Assembly: GCA_021807105.1 (NCBI GenBank)
Contig: JAKAPL010000027.1
Location: 1 to 44,589 of the forward strand
Direction of reading: 5' to 3'
DNA: 44,589 bases
Origin: Myxococcales bacterium
Lineage (GTDB): Bacteria > Myxococcota > Myxococcia > Myxococcales > JAKAPL01
This document shows positions 24,704 to 33,721 of the stretch, piece after piece (the stretch's first letter is position 1; each line of letters starts with the position of its first letter). Both the position numbers and the translations under genes were made by a program. The notes under the pieces are model-generated. The model had not been told where the DNA came from. It did not search any database and saw nothing but the letters and a program-made list of their open reading frames with translations.

Positions 24704-26581
24704 GTGACTCCCGAGCTGCAGGCGAAGCTCGATCTCCTCCCCTCCGGCCCCGGCGTCTATCTGATGAGGGACCGGACGGGGGAGGTCGTCTACGTCGGCA
24801 AGGCGGTGAACCTCCGCTCGCGCGTCCGGAGCTACTTCAACCGGAGCGGCGACGACCGGGCGTTCGTGCCGCTGCTCTCGGGGCTCCTGGGCGACGTGGA
24901 GACCATCCTCGTCGGCAGCGAGAAGGAGGCCCTGATCCTCGAGAGCACCCTGATTCAGCGCTACCGGCCCCGCTTCAACGTCGTCCTTCGCGACGACAAG
25001 AGCTTCATCTCGCTCCGGCTCGACAAGACCCGGCCCTACCCGAAGCTGGAGATCGTCCGGCGCCACGGGCCGGGGACCGAGAAGGACGGGCGGGTCGTCT
25101 ACTTCGGCCCGTACATCTCGGCCGCCGCCATCCGGGAGACGGTGCGGCTCGTGAACCGCCACTTCCGGCTGCGGACCTGCTCGGATCGCGAGCTGCTGGA
25201 CCGCTCGCGCCCATGCCCCGAGTGGCACCTCGGCCGCGCGCCGGCGCCTTGCTGGCTCGACGTGCCGCCGGAGGTCTACGCCCGGAGCGTGCGCGAGGCC
25301 GAGCTCTTCCTCTCCGGCCGCAGCGACGAGCTGCTCGCGCGCCTCCGGTCCCGCATGGGCGAGGCCGCCGCCGCCGAGCGCTTCGAGGAGGCGGCCCGCC
25401 TGCGCGACCAGATCGGCGCGATCGAGCGGAGCCTGGAGCGGCAGCGGATGGTCCAGTCGGACAAGGTCGACCAGGACGTCTTCGGCGTCGCGCGCGGCGG
25501 GGCCCACCTCTCGGTCGTGGTCCTCGCCGTCCGCCGGGGACGCCTCCAGGAGAGGCACGTCTTCGACTTCAGCCGGCAGGAGTTTCCCACCGAGGAGCTG
25601 CTCGGAAGCTTCCTCGGTCTCTACTACGACGGGCCGGCCGCGCCCCCGAAGGAGATCCTCCTGCCGCTGCGGATCGAGGGCGAGGGCGCGCTCGCCGAGT
25701 GGCTCTCCGACCGGTCGGGCCGGACCGTGAGGCTCCGCGTCCCCCGGTGGGGCGGGAAGCGGCGACTCGTCGAGACGGCGGAGGCGAACGCGGCGCAGGC
25801 GCTGCGCGACCACCAGGCCCGCGGCGCGGACCTGGAGGAGACGCTCGCCCGGCTCCAGCGCGCGTTGTCGCTGCCGGCGGCGCCCCACACGCTCGAGTGC
25901 TTCGACATCTCGAACCTGCAGGGGGCGGAGATCGTCGGCTCGAAGGTCCGCTTCCGCGACGGCCGGCCGGAGAAGGCCGGCTACCGTCGCTTTCGCCTGA
26001 AGGGCGTCGCCGGGCAGGACGACTTCGCCGCCCTCTATGAGGTCCTAAGGCGGCGGCTCGCGCGGGCGGGCGAGCGGGACGAGCTCCCGGACCTCCTCGT
26101 CATCGACGGCGGCAAGGGTCAGCTCGCGGTGGCCGAGGCGGCGCTCGCGGACGCGGGCCTCTCCACCCCGGTCGTCTCCCTGGCCAAGAGCCGCGTCCTC
26201 GCGCCGGGGGCGACCGGACCCGCCGCCCATTCGCCGGAGCGGGTCTTCCTCCCCGGGGTCAAGGAGCCGGTGGTGCTCCGCCCGAACACCTCCGAGCTGT
26301 TCCTCCTGCAACGGTTGCGCGACGAGGCGCACCGCTTCGCGATCACGTACCACCGGACGCTGCGCCGCCGCCGGACGCTCCGGTCGGCGCTCGACGCCGT
26401 CCCGGGGGTCGGCCCCGCGCGGCGGCGGGCGCTGCTCGCCCGTTTCGGGAGCGTCGCGGGCGTGCGGGCGGCCCGGCCGGAGGAGCTCTGCGAGATCGCG
26501 GGGGTCGGCCGCGCGCTCGCCGAACGGATCCTCGCCGCGCTCGCCGCGCCCCCCCTCCCGGCGAACCCGCCGGATCGCTAG
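24704..26581 (+). CDS. uvrC: Excinuclease ABC subunit C
   Basis: A 625-residue nucleotide-excision-repair nuclease. The N-terminal GIY-YIG domain (GPGVYLM..VVYVGKA) makes the 3' incision. The Cys cluster (RTCSD..RPCPEWHLG..APCWLD) follows, then the UVR motif that contacts UvrB (AAAAERFEEAARLRDQI). The RNase-H-like domain for the 5' incision has CFDISNLQG and LLVIDGGKGQL. Tandem helix-hairpin-helix motifs close the protein (VPGVGPARRRALLARFG, IAGVGRALAERIL). Start GTG 24704, 49 bases after the lipoprotein gene and without a strong Shine-Dalgarno. A terminator follows the stop. Confidence 0.95.
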   Translation: MTPELQAKLDLLPSGPGVYLMRDRTGEVVYVGKAVNLRSRVRSYFNRSGDDRAFVPLLSGLLGDVETILVGSEKEALILESTLIQRYRPRFNVVLRDDKSFISLRLDKTRPYPKLEIVRRHGPGTEKDGRVVYFGPYISAAAIRETVRLVNRHFRLRTCSDRELLDRSRPCPEWHLGRAPAPCWLDVPPEVYARSVREAELFLSGRSDELLARLRSRMGEAAAAERFEEAARLRDQIGAIERSLERQRMVQSDKVDQDVFGVARGGAHLSVVVLAVRRGRLQERHVFDFSRQEFPTEELLGSFLGLYYDGPAAPPKEILLPLRIEGEGALAEWLSDRSGRTVRLRVPRWGGKRRLVETAEANAAQALRDHQARGADLEETLARLQRALSLPAAPHTLECFDISNLQGAEIVGSKVRFRDGRPEKAGYRRFRLKGVAGQDDFAALYEVLRRRLARAGERDELPDLLVIDGGKGQLAVAEAALADAGLSTPVVSLAKSRVLAPGATGPAAHSPERVFLPGVKEPVVLRPNTSELFLLQRLRDEAHRFAITYHRTLRRRRTLRSALDAVPGVGPARRRALLARFGSVAGVRAARPEELCEIAGVGRALAERILAALAAPPLPANPPDR

Positions 26582-26595
26582 CTTCCCGGCAGCGG

Positions 26596-26623
26596 CGTCG
26601 AGCCGCCCTCGATGTCGTTTTTT
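26596..26623 (+). terminator. Intrinsic terminator after uvrC
   Basis: A 7-bp stem (CGTCGAG with CTCGATG, one G-U pair) with loop CCGCC, three bases, then six T residues (26618-26623), starting 14 bases past the uvrC stop. It separates uvrC from the promoter of the DUF507 gene. Confidence 0.65.
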
Positions 26624-26624
26624 C

Positions 26625-26653
26625 TTGCGGGGCGGGGAGGGGTGTTCTATAGG
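26625..26653 (+). promoter_or_regulatory. Sigma-70-type promoter of the DUF507 gene
   Basis: TTGCGG (26625-26630), 17-base spacer, TATAGG (26648-26653). The expected transcript start (about 26660) lies only a few bases from the ATG at 26663, and no Shine-Dalgarno is present, so the mRNA is probably leaderless. Confidence 0.55.
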
Positions 26654-26662
26654 CATGCCCCC

Positions 26663-27181
26663 ATGAGGCTCTATCCCAAGTTGATCCCGGGCATCGCCCG
26701 CGAGATTGTCGATCGCCTGACCAAGGACAGCGACATCGAAGTCGAACCGCTTCGGGTCGGCGACGCCGAGATGGACTTGGCGGCGATCATGAAGGAGTAC
26801 CTGGCCGCCGAGGAGAGGGTGAACCAGGCGACGCGCGAGGCGCTGGAGAGGCGCGGCTACGACCAGACGAAGTTCACCCAGGTCAAGCGCGAGATGGCCG
26901 ACGTCCGCGGCTTCAAGATGGGCGACGAGGGCGTCGAGTACATCATCGGCCAGATGATCGAGTTCCTCATGGTTTCGCGCAACGTGGAGGAGGTCTACGC
27001 GGAGGACAACGTCCTGCGCAAGAAGATCCACGGGGTGATGAGGCGGCATCTGGAGATCGACGAAGAGGTCGATCGCGAGGTTCGCGCCCGGCTCAAGCAC
27101 CTCCAGGAGGGGACCGCGGTCTGGGACGTCGAGTACCAGAAGGTCGTCGACCAGATCCGGCGCGCTCGCGGGCTCATCTAG
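26663..27181 (+). CDS. DUF507 family protein
   Basis: A 172-residue soluble, highly charged helical protein. MRLYPKLIPGIAREIVDRL at the start and MVSRNVEEVYAEDNVLRKKI in the second half match DUF507, a family seen mainly in deltaproteobacteria and relatives. The protein contains two similar halves (an N-terminal VDRL..IEVE unit and a later MIEFLMVSRNVEEVYAEDN unit), the usual long form. Function is unknown. Transcription appears leaderless from the promoter at 26625-26653. The inverted-repeat-bounded 21-bp array begins 22 bases after the stop. Confidence 0.85.
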   Translation: MRLYPKLIPGIAREIVDRLTKDSDIEVEPLRVGDAEMDLAAIMKEYLAAEERVNQATREALERRGYDQTKFTQVKREMADVRGFKMGDEGVEYIIGQMIEFLMVSRNVEEVYAEDNVLRKKIHGVMRRHLEIDEEVDREVRARLKHLQEGTAVWDVEYQKVVDQIRRARGLI

Positions 27182-27202
27182 GCGAAGCGCTTCCCCCCCC
27201 CA

Positions 27203-28274
27203 TAATCCGTCCGTAAGGAGCCTCACCTCGTGTGAGGCGCGCCCGTGGCCGGCGAGAAGGGTACAGCTCCTCAAGCTTCGCTCTTGGCCCCGCAAGTCGA
27301 TGCCATGCTCCTTTATCGACGGAGCAGGGTCGTCTGTCCGGGCGCAGCCGGAGGCTGCGATCGGCCGATCGGGCGCTTCGATCGCGCCGTCTGAAGCTCC
27401 GATCGCGCCGACAGAGCTTCTGATCGCCCCGACCGAGCTTTTGAGCGGCCCGACCGAGCTTCCGACGGCGCTGACAAAGCTTCTGACGGTGCCGACAGAG
27501 CTTCTGACGATGCCGACAAAGCCTATGACGGTGCCGACAAAGCCTATGACGGTGCCGACAAAGCTTATGACGGCGCTGACAAAGCTTATGACGGCGCCGA
27601 CAGAGCTTCTGACGATGCCGACAAAGCTTATGACGGCGCTGACAAAGCTTCTGACGGCGCCGACAGAGCTTCTGACGATGCCGACAAAGCCTATGACGGT
27701 GCCGACAAAGCTTCTGACGGCGCTGACAAAGCTTCTGACGGCGCCGACAAAGCTTCTGACGGCGCCGACAGAGCTTATGACGGCTCCGACAAAGCTTCTG
27801 ACGGCGCCGACAGAGCTTCTGACGATGCCGACAAAGCCTATGACGGTGCCGACAAAGCCTATGACGGCGCTGACAAAGCTTCTGACGGCGCCGACAGAGC
27901 TTCTGACGATGCCGACAAAGCCTATGACGGTGCCGACCAAGCCTATGACGGTGCCGACAAAGCCTATGACGGTGCCGACAAGGCTTCTGATCGTGCTGAC
28001 AGAGCTTCTGACGGCCCCGACAAAGCTAATGACGGCTCCGACATAGCTTCTGATCGTGCCGACAAAGCTTATGACGGCTCCGACAAAGCTTATGACGGCT
28101 CCGACAAAGCTTCTGATCGGGCTGACAAAGCTTATGACGGCTCCGACATAGCTTCTGATCGCGCCGACAAAGCTTCCGATCGGGCCGAGAGAGCTTCTGA
28201 TCACGCCGGCAGAGCTGCTGAGGGCGGCCACGCACGGAGACCCTCACGCCGTTGGGGTTCTTACGGACGGATTA
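27203..28274. repeat. 1072-bp element: 38 tandem 21-bp units between 15-bp inverted repeats
   Basis: Ends are TAATCCGTCCGTAAG (27203-27217) and its exact complement (28260-28274). Just inside, each end has a small hairpin-like segment (CCTCAC-CTCGT-GTGAGG at 27221-27237). From 27410 to 28207 there are 38 uninterrupted 21-bp units of the form GACAAAGCTT then MTGACGGYGCC, with a degenerate unit to 28228. Outer units are the most diverged. An ordered trio (AAA/TCT, AGA/GAT, AAA/TAT types) recurs at units 4-6, 12-14, 19-21 and 23-25. No frame is convincing: the ADKAYDG-reading frame has no start codon, the PTKPMTV frame stops inside the array at 28046, a third plus frame has TGA in nearly every unit, and the VGAVISF minus frame runs on antisense into the neighbour gene. 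No transposase is present. Confidence 0.85.
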
Positions 28275-28359
28275 GGGTCCCCGCGAGCCCTGGACCCTCT
28301 TCGCCGGCCAGGGTAAGGTGTGCTTCCCCAGGCGCGCCGCCTGAGTGGAGGAGAAGGTC

Positions 28360-29145
28360 ATGAAGAGGCTCACCCCCGTCCTCGCGGCGGCCTGGCTCAC
28401 CGCCGGCTGCAACGTCAAGGTCACCCCCGCGACGCCGACGACGGCGACGGACCAGGTCGCGGCCGGCTGTCCGGTCCCCTCGGCGAAGATCACCGGCTCC
28501 GGCCAGTCGGGGGACGCCTGCCTCGAGGCCGACGTCGATTGCGCGCCGGTCTGCTGCACCTGCCCGAACGGCGACGGCAACGCCTGGGCCGCGGCGGAAT
28601 GCGCGGGCGGCGCCTGCGCGGGCGGCTCGAAGGCCTGCGCGGATACAGAGACCGCGACCCTCTGTCCACCGCCCTCCACGACGACGGCGACCGACCAGAG
28701 CCCGGCGCTCGGCTGTCCTACGGTCCCGGCCCTGACCGGCACGGGGACGACCGGGTCGTCCTGCGCGAGCGCCAAGACGGATTGCGCGCCGGCCTGCTGT
28801 CCTTGCGGCGACGGCAGCGGCCACCAGTGGGCGGCCGCGGAATGCAAGGGCGGGGCCTGCACGACCGCGGAGCAGGCCTGCACCGACACGGCGAGCGCGA
28901 CGTTCTGTCCCGCCCCTCCGCCGACGACTCGCGACGCCGTCGCCGGATGCAACGGGAGCCCGGCGATGACGGGGGCGGGGACCACGGGCGCGCCTTGCGC
29001 GAACGCCGACACCGACTGCCTGGCCGTCTGCTGCCCGTGCGCGAACTCGTCGGACACATGGTCGGCGGTGGAATGCGAGGCCGGAGCGTGCGCGAGCAAG
29101 ACGCAGACGTGCACCGACACGGCGAGCACGACGTTCTGCCCGTGA
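28360..29145 (+). CDS. Lipoprotein with three 10-cysteine modules
   Basis: A 261-residue secreted lipoprotein: MKRLTPVLAAAWLTAGC with the lipid-modified Cys at 17, behind GGAGGAG. The mature chain is a Thr/Ala/Pro linker and three tandem modules of about 70 residues, each with ten cysteines in the same order: GC, C, DC, xxCCxC, WxAxEC, GAC, xxC, DTxxxxxCP (for example DCAPVCCTCPNGDGNAW in module 1 and DCAPACCPCGDGSGHQW in module 2). I do not recognise the module. The even cysteine number and export suggest five disulfides per module rather than iron-sulfur sites. It follows the 21-bp array element. Possible roles are cell-surface structure or binding; none is shown. Confidence 0.8.
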   Translation: MKRLTPVLAAAWLTAGCNVKVTPATPTTATDQVAAGCPVPSAKITGSGQSGDACLEADVDCAPVCCTCPNGDGNAWAAAECAGGACAGGSKACADTETATLCPPPSTTTATDQSPALGCPTVPALTGTGTTGSSCASAKTDCAPACCPCGDGSGHQWAAAECKGGACTTAEQACTDTASATFCPAPPPTTRDAVAGCNGSPAMTGAGTTGAPCANADTDCLAVCCPCANSSDTWSAVECEAGACASKTQTCTDTASTTFCP

Positions 29146-29168
29146 CGGCCGGCGGCCGCCCCCCCGCG

Positions 29169-29459
29169 TCAGTCCGACTTCTCCGCCACCGCCGCCCCGG
29201 CCTTCACTGGCTTCGGCGGGACCGGCTCGCACTCGAAGGCCTGGATCTTCCCCGTCTTCTTCAGCTCCTCGAGGACCGCCCAGGCCGCGGCCTGCCAGTT
29301 CTCCGCCGTCAGCTTGTAGAGGTAGAGCGAGGCGACGCGGACGTTCGGCAGCCGGCGGCGCGCGCCGGCGGGCAGCACCTCGACCGCATAGTTGTCCGCG
29401 AGGTCGCGGGTGACCCGGACCTCGCAGACGGCTCCCTGGATCGTCGCGGTGGCCTGCAT
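29169..29459 (-). CDS. Hypothetical protein, 96 aa
   Basis: A small soluble protein starting MQATATIQGAVCEVRVTRDL behind GAGGAGAG. It has a beta-rich first half and a helix (ENWQAAAWAVLEELKKTGKI), then an acidic/proline tail. No family is recognised. Its start lies 12 bases after the stop of the GYF-domain gene on the same strand, so the two are probably cotranscribed. It converges with the Cys-rich lipoprotein gene. Confidence 0.7.
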   Translation of the reverse strand: MQATATIQGAVCEVRVTRDLADNYAVEVLPAGARRRLPNVRVASLYLYKLTAENWQAAAWAVLEELKKTGKIQAFECEPVPPKPVKAGAAVAEKSD

Positions 29460-29471
29460 GCTCTCCTCAGT

Positions 29472-29801
29472 CTATCGCCGGCGGTAGGTGGCCAGCGGCA
29501 CGATCACCGCGATGGCCACCAGCCCGGCGAGGGCGATCTTCTTGTAGCCGAAAGCGGCGGCGCCGACAACGACGGAGAAGGCGAGCGCGAGCGACAGGAG
29601 CGCGGCCATGCGCGTCTCCACCCGCGACCTCGACTTCGCGCCCCGCAGCGAGGCGATCCGCCCCGCCGGCACCCAGGCCTGTGACCCCACCGCGCGGACG
29701 AGGTCGTCGGCGGTGACGAACCCCTGCTCGTAGAGGCGGCGCAATTCGACCATCGAGCCGAAGGTGAGCTGCCCGCCCGCGGACTTGACCTCGTACTTCA
29801 C
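29472..29801 (-). CDS. GYF_2-domain membrane protein
   Basis: A 109-residue protein starting at GTG. Residues 1-52 (KYEVKSAGGQLTFGSMVELR, then GSQAWVPAGRIASLR) follow the GYF_2 pattern of a G-x-x-x-G loop, LRxLYxxG and a W-x-P ending. Two transmembrane helices follow (MAALLSLALAFSVVVGAAAF and LAGLVAIAVIVPLAT). GYF_2 domains are thought to mediate protein-protein contacts near membranes in bacteria. There is no clear Shine-Dalgarno; the long frame upstream of the GTG is a shadow of the flavoprotein gene. Confidence 0.7.
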   Translation of the reverse strand: MKYEVKSAGGQLTFGSMVELRRLYEQGFVTADDLVRAVGSQAWVPAGRIASLRGAKSRSRVETRMAALLSLALAFSVVVGAAAFGYKKIALAGLVAIAVIVPLATYRRR

Positions 29802-29875
29802 CGGGCCGATGTAGTGCGCGCGCGCCGGCCGCGTCAACCACGGCGGGGAAGGGCGCGCCTCCCGCGCCGGCCGCC

Positions 29876-31483
29876 TCAGCCCATCTCCGCCGCGATCGCC
29901 TCCGCCACGCGCAGGCCGTCTACCGCGGAGCTGACGATGCCGCCCGCCCAGCCGGCCCCCTCGCCGCAGGGATAGAGGCCGGGGAGCGCGTCCGACTGGA
30001 GGCCCGGCCCCCGCGCGATCCTCACCGGGCTCGACGTCCGGGTCTCGACGCCGACGAGCAGCGCCTCCTCCGTCACGAACCCCCGCATCTTCCGCTCGAA
30101 CCCCTCGAGCGCCGCCCGCAGCCCCGCGCGGACCGCCTCGGGGAAGAGCGCCGAGAGGTCCGCGGCCGTAAGGCCCGGCCGGTAGCTCGACGCGGGCAAC
30201 GCCCCCGCGCGGCTCCGGCCGGCCGCGAAGTCGGAGAGGCGCATCGCCGGCGCGCGGCACGCCCCGCCGCCGAGGCTCGCCGCGGCCTGCTCCCACTTGC
30301 GCTGCCAGGCGAGCCCCGCGAGCGGCCCCTCGAACCCCTCCCGCGCGAAGTCCTCGATCCCGACGGCGACGACGAGCCCCGCGTTCGCCCGCTTCCCGCC
30401 GCGCGCCGAGCTCGACATCCCGTTGGTGCACAGGAGCCCCGCCTCGGTCGGCGTCGGAACGATGACCCCCCCGGGGCACATGCAGAACGACCAGACGCCC
30501 CGCTTCTGGCCGTCCACCCGCGGGTTCTCGGCGAGGCGATAGTCCGCGGGCGGCAAGCCCTCCCGGCCGGCGGCCGCCCCGTACTGGATCCGGTCGACGA
30601 GCGCCTGGGGATGCTCGACGCGAAAGCCCGCGGCGAACGGCTTCGCCTGGAGCCCCCATCCGCGCCGCGCGAACAGCTCGAAGATCTCCCGCCCGCTCCC
30701 CCCCGGCGCGAGGATCACGCGGCTGGTCTCGATCGTGGCGCCGCCCGCGAGCCGGACGCCCGCGACGCGCCCGCGCGAGTCGAGCAGGAGATCCTCGACC
30801 CGCGTCGAGAAGCGGGCGGCGACGCCCCCGGCGGTCAGCCTCTCACGCAGCCCCTCGACCGCCGCGGGCAGCAGATCGCTCCCGACGTGCGGCTTCCCCT
30901 CGGTGAGGATCCGATCCAGCCCCTTCTCGCGGCCGTGGAGGGCGAAGGTCTCGACGACGTTGCGGACCAGGGGGTGGCCGATCCGGGTCCCGAGCTTGCC
31001 GTCCGTGTAGGCGCCCGCGCCCCCTTCGCCGAAGTTGAAGTTGCTCTCGGCGTCGAGCGTGCCGTCGCGCAGGAGCGCGGCGACGTCGAGCCGGCGCGGC
31101 GCCACGGGCTTGCCGCGATCGACGAGGATCGACGGGATCCCCCGCTCCAGGAGCCCGAGCGCGGCGAAGAGGCCGGCGGGGCCCGCGCCGACGATGACGG
31201 GCGGCGCGCCCCGCGGACGGACGGGCGCCGGCGGGAGGGGCGCGGGCTCGACGGGCACGACTCCCCTGGGCAGCGGCCCGACGCGGGCGTCGTCCGGCAG
31301 GCTCGCCTCGACGGCGAGGATCCAGCGCGGGTGGCCCTTCTTGCGCGCGTCGAGCGTCCTCCGGACGATCCGCGCGTCGCCGAGCCTCTCGGGCGAGACG
31401 CCGAGCCTCTCGGCGGCCCTCGCGAGGACCGCCGAGGTTGGTTCGTCGAGACCGGAGGGGAGATCGAGGACGCGCAGCCGCAT
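29876..31483 (-). CDS. FAD-dependent dehydrogenase, COG2509 family
   Basis: A 535-residue flavoprotein. An N-terminal domain of about 90 residues precedes the Rossmann fold, whose dinucleotide motif is [20 protein letters not shown], followed by VDRGK. Motifs of this family are visible: [32 protein letters not shown] and the C-terminal FAD-closing [15 protein letters not shown]. The family is often annotated as an NAD-utilising dehydrogenase with unproven substrate. It is divergent from thrS with an 89-bp spacer. Confidence 0.88.
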   Translation of the reverse strand: MRLRVLDLPSGLDEPTSAVLARAAERLGVSPERLGDARIVRRTLDARKKGHPRWILAVEASLPDDARVGPLPRGVVPVEPAPLPPAPVRPRGAPPVIVGAGPAGLFAALGLLERGIPSILVDRGKPVAPRRLDVAALLRDGTLDAESNFNFGEGGAGAYTDGKLGTRIGHPLVRNVVETFALHGREKGLDRILTEGKPHVGSDLLPAAVEGLRERLTAGGVAARFSTRVEDLLLDSRGRVAGVRLAGGATIETSRVILAPGGSGREIFELFARRGWGLQAKPFAAGFRVEHPQALVDRIQYGAAAGREGLPPADYRLAENPRVDGQKRGVWSFCMCPGGVIVPTPTEAGLLCTNGMSSSARGGKRANAGLVVAVGIEDFAREGFEGPLAGLAWQRKWEQAAASLGGGACRAPAMRLSDFAAGRSRAGALPASSYRPGLTAADLSALFPEAVRAGLRAALEGFERKMRGFVTEEALLVGVETRTSSPVRIARGPGLQSDALPGLYPCGEGAGWAGGIVSSAVDGLRVAEAIAAEMG

Positions 31484-31531
31484 GCGCTGCTCTTATCACG
31501 CGGCGCACGGACGCGGGCCCCACGCTCGTCG

Positions 31532-31560
31532 TTGACAACCGCTCCGTTTCTTCGGATTCT
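31532..31560 (+). promoter_or_regulatory. Sigma-70-type promoter of thrS
   Basis: TTGACA (31532-31537), 17-base spacer, GATTCT (31555-31560). A transcript starting seven bases past the -10 box would begin about 31567, only six bases before the thrS ATG, and no Shine-Dalgarno is present, so the mRNA looks leaderless. Confidence 0.6.
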
Positions 31561-31572
31561 CCCGCCTCCTCA

Positions 31573-33504
31573 ATGGACGACCCGATCCAGGTGAAGCTGC
31601 CGGATGGCAGCGTGAAGACCGCCCCCCGCGGGACGACCATCGCGCAATTCGTCGCGCAGTCCATCGGGCGCGGGCTCGCGAAGGCGGCGCTCGTCGCGCG
31701 CGTGGACGGCGCGCTCGTGGACCTCTCGCGCCGCCTCACGACGGACTGCGCGCTCGAGATCCTCACCGCGAAGAGCCCCGAGGCGCTCGAGGTCGCCCGC
31801 CACGACGCCGCCCACGTCGTCGCGAGCGTCGTGCAGCGCCTCTTCCCCGGCACGCAGGTGACGATCGGCCCGACGATCGAGGACGGCTTCTACTACGACT
31901 TCGCCCGGGACGAGCCGTTCACCCCCGAGGACCTCGCGCGGATCGAGCAGGGCGTCGCCGAGGAGATTCGGGCGGACGAGCCCTTCATCCGCGAGGAGGT
32001 CTCGCCCGAGGAGGCGATCCGCCTCTTCGCCGAGAAGGGCGAGACGTACAAGGTGGAGATCGTCCACGACATCGTCGCGCGCGGGGCGAAGACCCTGACG
32101 CTCTACCGGCACGGGGGCTGGGTGGACTTCTGCCTGGGGCCGCACGGCCCGTCGACCGGACGGATCGGGGTGGTGAAGCTGACGAGCGTGGCGGGCGCGT
32201 ACTGGCGCGGCGACGCGAAGAACCCGATGCTCCAGCGGATCTACGGGACGGCGTTCTTCGACCGGGCGGCGCTCGCCGCCCACCTCGAGAGGATCGAGGA
32301 GGCGAAGCGGCGCGACCACCGGAAGCTCGGCAAAGAACTCGAGCTCTTCATGACCCACCCCTGGGCCCCGGGGGCCGCCTTCTGGCTCCCGAAGGGGACG
32401 CTCCTCTGGCAGACGCTCGCGGACTGCATGCGGCGGCTGCTCGCCGCCGAGGGCTACCTCGAGGTGAAGACCCCGCTCGTCTTCAACAAGGCCCTCTGGG
32501 AGAAGAGCGGCCACTGGGAGCACTACCGGCAGGCGATGTTCACCTTCGAGAGCGAGGAGCAGACCTTCTCGCTCAAGCCGATGAACTGCCCGAGCCACAT
32601 GCTGATCTTCGGCCGGCGGCGGCGAAGCTACCGCGAGCTGCCGATGAGGCTCGCGACGCAGGACGTCCTCCACCGCAACGAGGCGTCGGGGACGCTCGGC
32701 GGGCTGACGCGGGTGCGGCAGTTCGCGCAGGACGACGCGCACGTCTTCCTCGCCGAGGAGCAGGTCGGCGAGGAGGTGGCGCGGATCATCGCGCTCGTCC
32801 GGCGCGTCTATGACGCCTTCGGCCTCGCGCAGACGGCCAAGCTCTCCACGCGGCCGAACGAGTTCGCGGGGGAGCCGGCGCTCTGGGACCGGGCCGAGGC
32901 GGCGCTCGCGGCCGCGCTCACCGCGCAGGGGATCGCGTTCACGACCGCGCCGGGCGAGGGGGCCTTCTACGGCCCGAAGATCGACTTCGACGTGACCGAC
33001 TCGCTCGCCCGCCGCTGGCAGTGCGCCACGATCCAGCTCGACTTCTTCATGCCGCGCCGGTTCGAGCTCGCCTTCGTCGGGGAGGACAACGCCGAACACA
33101 CGCCCGTCGCCATCCACCGGGCGATCTACGGCTCGTTCGAGCGGTTCCTCGCCATCCTGATCGAGCACTTCGGCGGTGCTTTCCCGCCGTGGCTCGCGCC
33201 CGTGCAGGCGCGGCTCGTGACCGTCGCCGACCGCTTCCTGCCCTACGCCCGGCAGGCCGCGGCGGCGATGCGGGGACGCTCCCTGCGCGTCGAGATCGAC
33301 GAGGCCGAGGGGAAGCTCGGGGCGAAGATCCGGGAGGCGGAGATCGCGAAGGTCCCGTACATCGGGGTGATCGGGGAGAAGGAGCAGGCGGGCGGGGCGA
33401 TCGCGGTCCGCCGCCACGGGGAGGGCGATCTCGGCGCGATGGCGCTCGCGGCCTTCATCGAGCGGCTCGTGGTCGAGACGAGGCCCCCGTTCGGCGCGCC
33501 GTGA
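31573..33504 (+). CDS. thrS: Threonyl-tRNA synthetase
   Basis: A 643-residue synthetase with the full architecture: TGS domain (1-62), editing domain with HDAAH (77-81) and Cys187 in [13 protein letters not shown], class II core and C-terminal anticodon-binding domain. Zinc ligands that read threonine are present: Cys339 in KPMNCPSH, His390 in DDAHVF and the His of [13 protein letters not shown] (motif 3). Motif 2 is [20 protein letters not shown]. The ATG at 31573 is favoured by the TGS start and the promoter just upstream. It heads the thrS-infC-rpmI-rplT-pheST cluster, though infC has its own promoter. Confidence 0.96.
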   Translation: MDDPIQVKLPDGSVKTAPRGTTIAQFVAQSIGRGLAKAALVARVDGALVDLSRRLTTDCALEILTAKSPEALEVARHDAAHVVASVVQRLFPGTQVTIGPTIEDGFYYDFARDEPFTPEDLARIEQGVAEEIRADEPFIREEVSPEEAIRLFAEKGETYKVEIVHDIVARGAKTLTLYRHGGWVDFCLGPHGPSTGRIGVVKLTSVAGAYWRGDAKNPMLQRIYGTAFFDRAALAAHLERIEEAKRRDHRKLGKELELFMTHPWAPGAAFWLPKGTLLWQTLADCMRRLLAAEGYLEVKTPLVFNKALWEKSGHWEHYRQAMFTFESEEQTFSLKPMNCPSHMLIFGRRRRSYRELPMRLATQDVLHRNEASGTLGGLTRVRQFAQDDAHVFLAEEQVGEEVARIIALVRRVYDAFGLAQTAKLSTRPNEFAGEPALWDRAEAALAAALTAQGIAFTTAPGEGAFYGPKIDFDVTDSLARRWQCATIQLDFFMPRRFELAFVGEDNAEHTPVAIHRAIYGSFERFLAILIEHFGGAFPPWLAPVQARLVTVADRFLPYARQAAAAMRGRSLRVEIDEAEGKLGAKIREAEIAKVPYIGVIGEKEQAGGAIAVRRHGEGDLGAMALAAFIERLVVETRPPFGAP

Positions 33505-33607
33505 CGGAGCAGCCGGGGCCGTCGATTCAGCATGAGCATTCCCCGCGGGTCATGCGGAGCCGTACCGTGAACGGTTGCAAAAGGGGGGGCTCCTGACATC
33601 CCGCCCG

Positions 33608-33635
33608 TTGACATTCTCTGGGTAATCTCTATCCT
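33608..33635 (+). promoter_or_regulatory. Promoter upstream of infC
   Basis: TTGACA (33608-33613), 16-base spacer, TATCCT (33630-33635). It lies in the 217-bp thrS-infC gap and would start a leader of about 75 bases before infC. Confidence 0.65.
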
Positions 33636-33661
33636 ACTGCGCGCCGTAAGGACATGAACCG

Positions 33662-33705
33662 GCGGCCGGCACGGGAACGGTCCCGCGCGCCAGGCCGCTT
33701 TTTTT
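33662..33705 (+). terminator. Intrinsic terminator in the infC leader, attenuator candidate
   Basis: GCGGCC (33662-33667) pairs with GGCCGC (33693-33698), with an inner hairpin CGGGA-ACGG-TCCCG, followed by seven T residues (33699-33705). The T-run ends one base before the AAGGAG that serves infC. Being downstream of the infC promoter, it cannot simply end thrS; it would terminate infC operon transcription unless relieved. Leaders of infC-rpmI-rplT operons are known targets of L20 control in other bacteria. Confidence 0.7.
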
Positions 33706-33721
33706 GAAGGAGAGAAAGCCT

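Noticed and set aside
27300..28046. Repeat protein reading PTKPMTV/PTELLTM from the 21-bp array
   Set aside because: The frame begins before the array in unrelated sequence, ends at a TAG created by one unit variant, and has no ribosome binding site; other frames are equally repetitive.
27410..28207. CRISPR array
   Set aside because: Units are 21 bp and directly abutted without spacers; no cas genes are present.
26045..28231. Hydrophobic VGAVISF repeat protein on the minus strand
   Set aside because: It continues antisense through the whole DUF507 gene and the end of uvrC with no sign of a proper end; probably a by-product of base composition.
33557..33593. Terminator of thrS (GAGCC...GGCTC)
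   Set aside because: The pairing is short with a long loop and no T-run; too weak to call.
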